The notes beneath the pieces are model-generated. The model ran no database searches, was not told the origin of the DNA, and saw only the letters and a program-made list of their open reading frames with translations. From contig CAJGBY010000010.1 of the NCBI GenBank assembly GCA_904501735.1, positions 25,841 to 89,840 of the forward strand: 64,000 nucleotides of DNA. Direction: 5' to 3'. Of the stretch, positions 60,228-64,000 are shown one piece after another (positions within the stretch are counted from its first letter, which is position 1; each line of letters starts with the position of its first letter). The DNA is from an uncultured Muribaculaceae bacterium. Its GTDB lineage: Bacteria > Bacteroidota > Bacteroidia > Bacteroidales > Muribaculaceae. The position numbers and the translations under genes are program-made.

Positions 60228-63089
60228 TTGAGACAAACTCGCATATATATCATATTAGCGTTTTTGATAGCATTGCTTTACTCTTGCAGTCCGCGTCAAT
60301 GGCAAATTTCGGTGGCTAAAGCCCGAGAAATCACCAATAATTTGGAGACCAAACTCGACACTGCAATCAAAGAGACCGAAAACGATGTTATCAAAACTTT
60401 TGTTGCCGATAGCGCAAGAATTAAGTTTACCGAATCGCTCAGCGACTCGGTAAAAGGTCTTTCGCTCAACTCTAAGCGAAAATTCAATGTCGATTTATCT
60501 TCAACCAGCATCAACGATTCGTCGTTAAATCTTATAGATGACTCATTGGCATTGGAAATGGACTCAATCATCAACACGCCCGACACTGTGTCGCGTTTCA
60601 TCAAGACGAAAGTGGACCTTGACGAAATAGTCGATTTCCAATCGAAGGACTCACTCGTTCTCGAAGGTCGCAACTCAGCATTCTTATTTGGCGACAGTAA
60701 AGTAACCTACGGCGACATCAACCTTACTGCCAACAAGATACGAATGGATATGAAATCCAACATCGTATTTGCCGAAGGTACAACCGATAGCATAGGCGAA
60801 CTTAAAGGCACTCCTATATTTAAGGACAAAAGTGGCGAATATGCGTCGAAGACTATGAAATACAACTTCAAGTCGAAAAAAGGGTTCATCTCCGATGTCG
60901 TAACTCAACAAGGCGAAGGCTTTCTCACTGGTGGTAAGACCAAAAAGATGGAAAACGATGAATTTTACATCAAAGACGGACGCTACACCACTTGCGACGA
61001 TCACGAGAACCCTCACTTCTACTTCAACATCACTCAAGGTAAAGTAAAGCCTAAAAAGAATATCGTTACAGGTCCTGTGTATATGGTGCTTGCCGATGTG
61101 CCATTGCCTATTGCATTGCCTTTCGGTTATTTCCCTTTCACAAGCGAATATTCTTCAGGTATCATTGTTCCTACCTTTGGTGATGATTATCAACGAGGAT
61201 TCTATCTACGCAATGGTGGTTACTATTTTGCCATCAACGACAACATCGACCTCTCGCTCACTGGTGAAATCTTTACTCGTGGCTCTTGGGGACTTAACGC
61301 TCAATCGTCCTATACCAAACGCTACAAGTTCAGTGGTAACTTCAATCTTAGCTATATCACCACTGTAACTGGCGACAAGGGCGAACCCGACTATTCTAAG
61401 GGTACTAATTTCCGCATTGGTTGGACTCACACTCAAGATTCTAAAGCCAACCCAAATATGAACTTCTCGGCAAGTGTCAACTTCGCCACAAGTGGTTATT
61501 CACGAAACGACTTGAACAGCTATTATAGCAACGACTTCACCGAGAATACTAAGAGTAGTTCGATAAATATGACCTATCGTATTCCGAACTCTAAATGGAG
61601 TTTCTCTGCTACAGCCAATGTGGCTCAACGCACTGCCGACTCCACTCTCACTGTGTCATTCCCTAATTTCACCATTTCTATGTCGCAAATAGCTCCGTTT
61701 AAGCGCAAAAGAGCTGTCGGAGAAGAAAAATGGTACGAAAAAATTAAGATGACTTATTCGGGTGTGTTCCAAAATCAGCTCACAGCCCACCAAAACGACT
61801 TCCTAAAGAAAAGCTTGATAAAAGACTGGCGTAATGGTATGCGACACACATTGCCTATCTCGGCCACTTTCAATTTGTTCAAGTATTTCAATTTTACACC
61901 TAATGTGACCCTCAACGACCGTATGTACTCAAGCAAGATACGACGCCAATGGGACCCAGCGGCTTCGGCCGAAGTGCGCGACACAACCTACAATTTCTAT
62001 AATGTATTCGACTTCTCGGGTGGTATATCATTCGATACTAAGATCTACGGTTTCTTCAAGCCTATGAAGTTCTTGGGCGACAAGGTGCAAATGATTCGCC
62101 ATGTCCTCACCCCTACTGTGTCGTTCTCAGCTACCCCCGACTTTAGTTCTCCTGGTTGGGGCTACTATGGCACCTACGACTACACCGACAAGCGCACAGG
62201 CGAGGTCATTACTAAGAAATATCCTTATTTCCAACATGGTATATTCGGTTATCCAGGACAAGGCAAAAGCGGTATCCTAAGCTATTCGCTTGCCAACAAC
62301 CTCGAAATGAAGGTAAAGAGCGACCAAGATAGTACTGGTGTAAAGAAAGTGTCGTTGATCGAAAACTTCACTTTAAGCCAATCTTACAACTTTGCTGCCG
62401 ATTCACTGAATTGGAGTAACATCAACACAAGCATACTTTTGCGACTCACCAAAGGCTTTAACCTCAACCTGAGCGCAACTTGGGATGTTTACACCTACCA
62501 GCTCAACTCGGCAGGAACTCCTGTGCGCGTAAATCGCACCCGTCTGCAAGCTGGCAAAGGTCTTGGTAAGCTATCAAGTACTGGTACTTCGTTCTCTTAT
62601 ACTCTCAACAACGAGACATTCAAGAAGCTAAGACGCACCAAGGTAAACGCCGACGGATCTTCTACAAGCAACGAAAATAAATCCAATAGTAGCAAAGATT
62701 CCAAATTCGATTCCGATGGATATGCTCGTTGGGAATTTCCATGGAGCCTATCGGTCAACTATTCGATTAGCTACGCCTATGGCTCGTTCAACAAAAAGAA
62801 GATGGACTACGACGGAAAATGGACGCAGAACCTAAGTTTCTCAGGTAATGTACGGCCAACTAAAAACTGGTCGCTCAACTTCTCTACGAGCTACAACTTC
62901 GACCTCAAGAAGATCGCGTATATGAACTGTTCTATATCACGCGACCTACACTGCTTCACTATGAGTGCAAGCTTCGTGCCTGTGGGACCTTACAAATCCT
63001 ACAATTTCCACATTGCAGTCAAGTCATCTCTACTCAGCGACTTGAAATACGACAAGCATAGCGATTACAACGGCGTAGATTGGTACTAA
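60228..63089 (+). CDS. lptD: Putative LPS-assembly protein LptD
   Basis: A 953-residue outer-membrane protein. After a lipoprotein-like signal (Leu-Tyr-Ser-Cys, Cys20) comes an LptA/OstA-like jellyroll (about 150-270, with Val-Thr-Tyr-Gly-Asp-Ile-Asn-Leu-Thr-Ala) and a C-terminal barrel with Gly-Phe-Tyr-Leu-Arg-Asn-Gly-Gly-Tyr-Tyr near 325. LptD inserts LPS into the outer leaflet. The start is a TTG directly after an in-frame TAA, so no earlier start is possible and the first in-frame ATG is after the signal sequence. Bacteroidota LptD homologues are divergent, so partner LptE cannot be inferred. Confidence 0.88.
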   Translation: MRQTRIYIILAFLIALLYSCSPRQWQISVAKAREITNNLETKLDTAIKETENDVIKTFVADSARIKFTESLSDSVKGLSLNSKRKFNVDLSSTSINDSSLNLIDDSLALEMDSIINTPDTVSRFIKTKVDLDEIVDFQSKDSLVLEGRNSAFLFGDSKVTYGDINLTANKIRMDMKSNIVFAEGTTDSIGELKGTPIFKDKSGEYASKTMKYNFKSKKGFISDVVTQQGEGFLTGGKTKKMENDEFYIKDGRYTTCDDHENPHFYFNITQGKVKPKKNIVTGPVYMVLADVPLPIALPFGYFPFTSEYSSGIIVPTFGDDYQRGFYLRNGGYYFAINDNIDLSLTGEIFTRGSWGLNAQSSYTKRYKFSGNFNLSYITTVTGDKGEPDYSKGTNFRIGWTHTQDSKANPNMNFSASVNFATSGYSRNDLNSYYSNDFTENTKSSSINMTYRIPNSKWSFSATANVAQRTADSTLTVSFPNFTISMSQIAPFKRKRAVGEEKWYEKIKMTYSGVFQNQLTAHQNDFLKKSLIKDWRNGMRHTLPISATFNLFKYFNFTPNVTLNDRMYSSKIRRQWDPAASAEVRDTTYNFYNVFDFSGGISFDTKIYGFFKPMKFLGDKVQMIRHVLTPTVSFSATPDFSSPGWGYYGTYDYTDKRTGEVITKKYPYFQHGIFGYPGQGKSGILSYSLANNLEMKVKSDQDSTGVKKVSLIENFTLSQSYNFAADSLNWSNINTSILLRLTKGFNLNLSATWDVYTYQLNSAGTPVRVNRTRLQAGKGLGKLSSTGTSFSYTLNNETFKKLRRTKVNADGSSTSNENKSNSSKDSKFDSDGYARWEFPWSLSVNYSISYAYGSFNKKKMDYDGKWTQNLSFSGNVRPTKNWSLNFSTSYNFDLKKIAYMNCSISRDLHCFTMSASFVPVGPYKSYNFHIAVKSSLLSDLKYDKHSDYNGVDWY

Positions 63090-63094
63090 TACCT

Positions 63095-63559
63095 CTATCG
63101 CACACGCTTCCTTTCCACATTCCCATTGCTATCAAATCGCAACTTGTATTCATTTACTATGCGATCTATTTCCACAAGGTAATCTCCATTGTGCAGGATT
63201 TCTATATCGTTTATCCTATCCGCAACACCTTTTTCTTGCAAATACTCCATTGCTTTTGCTGGCAAAACATCCTTAGCTATTGTTTGCGAAACGGTTCTTC
63301 TGCTTGGGGCTTCCACCTCTATTAGCTTGCCGTCTCTATCAAACTTCACATCATATCCGTTGCGCAATTCCACCGAGTAACCTTCGCGTTCCATTTCCAC
63401 TTCGCGCACCTTAGGCTGTTTACCGAAATAAGTTTCCAAAAACGCACGAGCCTTCACTGGCAATGCCGAATAATCTATTTTCTTATCATCGGCATAAGCC
63501 ACACTACTCGCCACCACAGCTATCAAGGCTAAAACTAATATTCTTCTTATCGTCTTCAT
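63095..63559 (-). CDS. Periplasmic PepSY-like (DUF2874) protein
   Basis: The 154-residue protein has a signal peptide (1-23, Val-Ala-Tyr-Ala-Asp) and two similar beta-rich repeats (about 28-85 and 88-150), each with a helix then Tyr-Ser-Val-Glu-Leu-Arg / Tyr-Leu-Val-Glu-Ile-Asp and an Asp-x-Asp/Asn-Gly turn. This is the BLIP-like PepSY pattern of DUF2874. Such proteins are common in Bacteroidota periplasms; their role is unknown. It ends 5 bases from the convergent lptD stop. Confidence 0.82.
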   Translation of the reverse strand: MKTIRRILVLALIAVVASSVAYADDKKIDYSALPVKARAFLETYFGKQPKVREVEMEREGYSVELRNGYDVKFDRDGKLIEVEAPSRRTVSQTIAKDVLPAKAMEYLQEKGVADRINDIEILHNGDYLVEIDRIVNEYKLRFDSNGNVERKRVR

Positions 63560-63633
63560 ATTTCATTTTTGTTATAGGTTATTAATACTATTATCTAACA
63601 CTCACCATCACTTTTTGTTCTCGCATACAGGCT

Positions 63634-63673
63634 ACAAAAAACTCCTTAGCACCACAAATGTAGTACTAAGGAG
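63634..63673 (-). terminator. Terminator of typA
   Basis: A stem including the perfect 8-bp arms 63642-63649 and 63666-63673 is followed on the minus strand by six T residues. The gap 63560-63746 holds nothing else I can identify. Confidence 0.75.
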
Positions 63674-63746
63674 AAAAAAATAAAATTATGAAACGAAGTA
63701 TTTTTCTATCAGCTAATAGACAAAACCTATCTATCGGCCAATCTAT

Positions 63747-64000
63747 TTACTCTTTATTAGCGCGCTTACGCTCGATTTCGTCAAGAATAATCTTACGCAT
63801 ACGAATATGGTTAGGAGTTACCTCTACATATTCGTCAGCCTTGATATATTCCAACGCTTCTTCAAGACTGAACACCACTGGAGGAATGATACGAGCCTTA
63901 TCGTCAGCACCCGAAGCACGCATATTAGTTAGCTTCTTCGACTTGGTTACATTCACCACGATGTCATTATCCTTCGCATTTTCACCCACTACCTGACCTG
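63747..64000 (-). CDS. typA: GTP-binding protein TypA/BipA, C-terminal part only
   Basis: The visible C-terminal 84 codons run off the window edge. They show the TypA-specific end: Val-Val-Gly-Glu-Asn, Leu-Thr-Asn-Met-Arg-Ala-Ser-Gly-Ala-Asp-Asp-Lys near the middle, then Ser-Leu-Glu-Glu-Ala-Leu-Glu-Tyr-Ile and Arg-Met-Arg-Lys-Ile. The GTPase and EF-G-like domains lie beyond base 64000. TypA is a ribosome-binding GTPase needed for growth at low temperature and under stress. Confidence 0.95.
   Translation of the reverse strand, partial: GQVVGENAKDNDIVVNVTKSKKLTNMRASGADDKARIIPPVVFSLEEALEYIKADEYVEVTPNHIRMRKIILDEIERKRANKE

Noticed and set aside
60205..60231. Eight-codon frame whose stop overlaps the lptD TTG
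   Set aside because: Its ATG lies only 2 bases after the promoter box, probably before the transcription start, so it would not be transcribed.

Overview
The window reads as a chromosomal segment of a Bacteroidota bacterium, most likely order Bacteroidales. Three things point there. Family content: SprA/Sov and type IX secretion (T9SS) sorting tails, a DUF5103 plug protein, TamL, an OMP_b-brl_3 receptor, DUF4491, type B L31 and a type II pantothenate kinase. Promoters: almost every recognisable one carries the Bacteroidota -7 box TAnnTTTG rather than a TATAAT box. Translation starts: few strong Shine-Dalgarno sequences are visible. A gut commensal such as Muribaculaceae or Prevotellaceae is plausible but is inference. 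I see no insertion sequence, prophage, integrase or CRISPR array, so this looks like core genome.

Layout. 1-1421: 3' part of class I fumarase, then tRNA-Arg(ACG). 1934-7909: ATP-grasp-like protein, Maf/KdsC/nitroreductase operon, initiator tRNA, YqgE, GNAT, CoaW and RecR. 7924-11018: flavodiiron protein, EngB, a second identical tRNA-Arg(ACG) and a glycosyltransferase. 11080-20266: TonB-dependent receptor, TetR-FabG, DUF695, RmuC, and a small membrane protein/PstS-like lipoprotein/TPR cluster. 20426-30712: T9SS-type subtilase, RuvA and SprA, the last split by a one-base frameshift. 30781-38258: L31 type B with a structured leader, DUF3109, FabD, TatA-TatC, an iron-sulfur flavoprotein, TcdA, a candidate small RNA, a Ca/Na antiporter, tRNA-Arg(CCG) and Ung. 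38262-47182: DUF5103, then the vanZ-tamB-tamL operon. 47311-57804: two tandem NSS transporters, folP-cdaA, an outer-membrane receptor, PAP2, DUF4491, a small T9SS-tail protein, IlvE and an HD protein. 57843-64000: ECF sigma factor with a membrane protein, hydroxyacid dehydrogenase, LptD, a PepSY-like protein and the C-terminus of TypA.

The unifying theme is envelope biogenesis: KdsC and LptD (LPS), FabD and FabG (fatty acids), TamB/TamL (outer-membrane assembly), Tat export, T9SS (SprA, its plug protein and two tail-bearing cargos) and TonB-type receptors, interspersed with housekeeping genes.

Most notable are the sprA frameshift, a probable roughly 100-nt promoter-hairpin-terminator small RNA at 36117-36217, a 103-bp inverted duplication of a tRNA gene with its leader, several apparently leaderless promoters, and a repeat cluster upstream of the dehydrogenase. 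I found no clearly novel multi-gene system; the candidates are listed with that caution.
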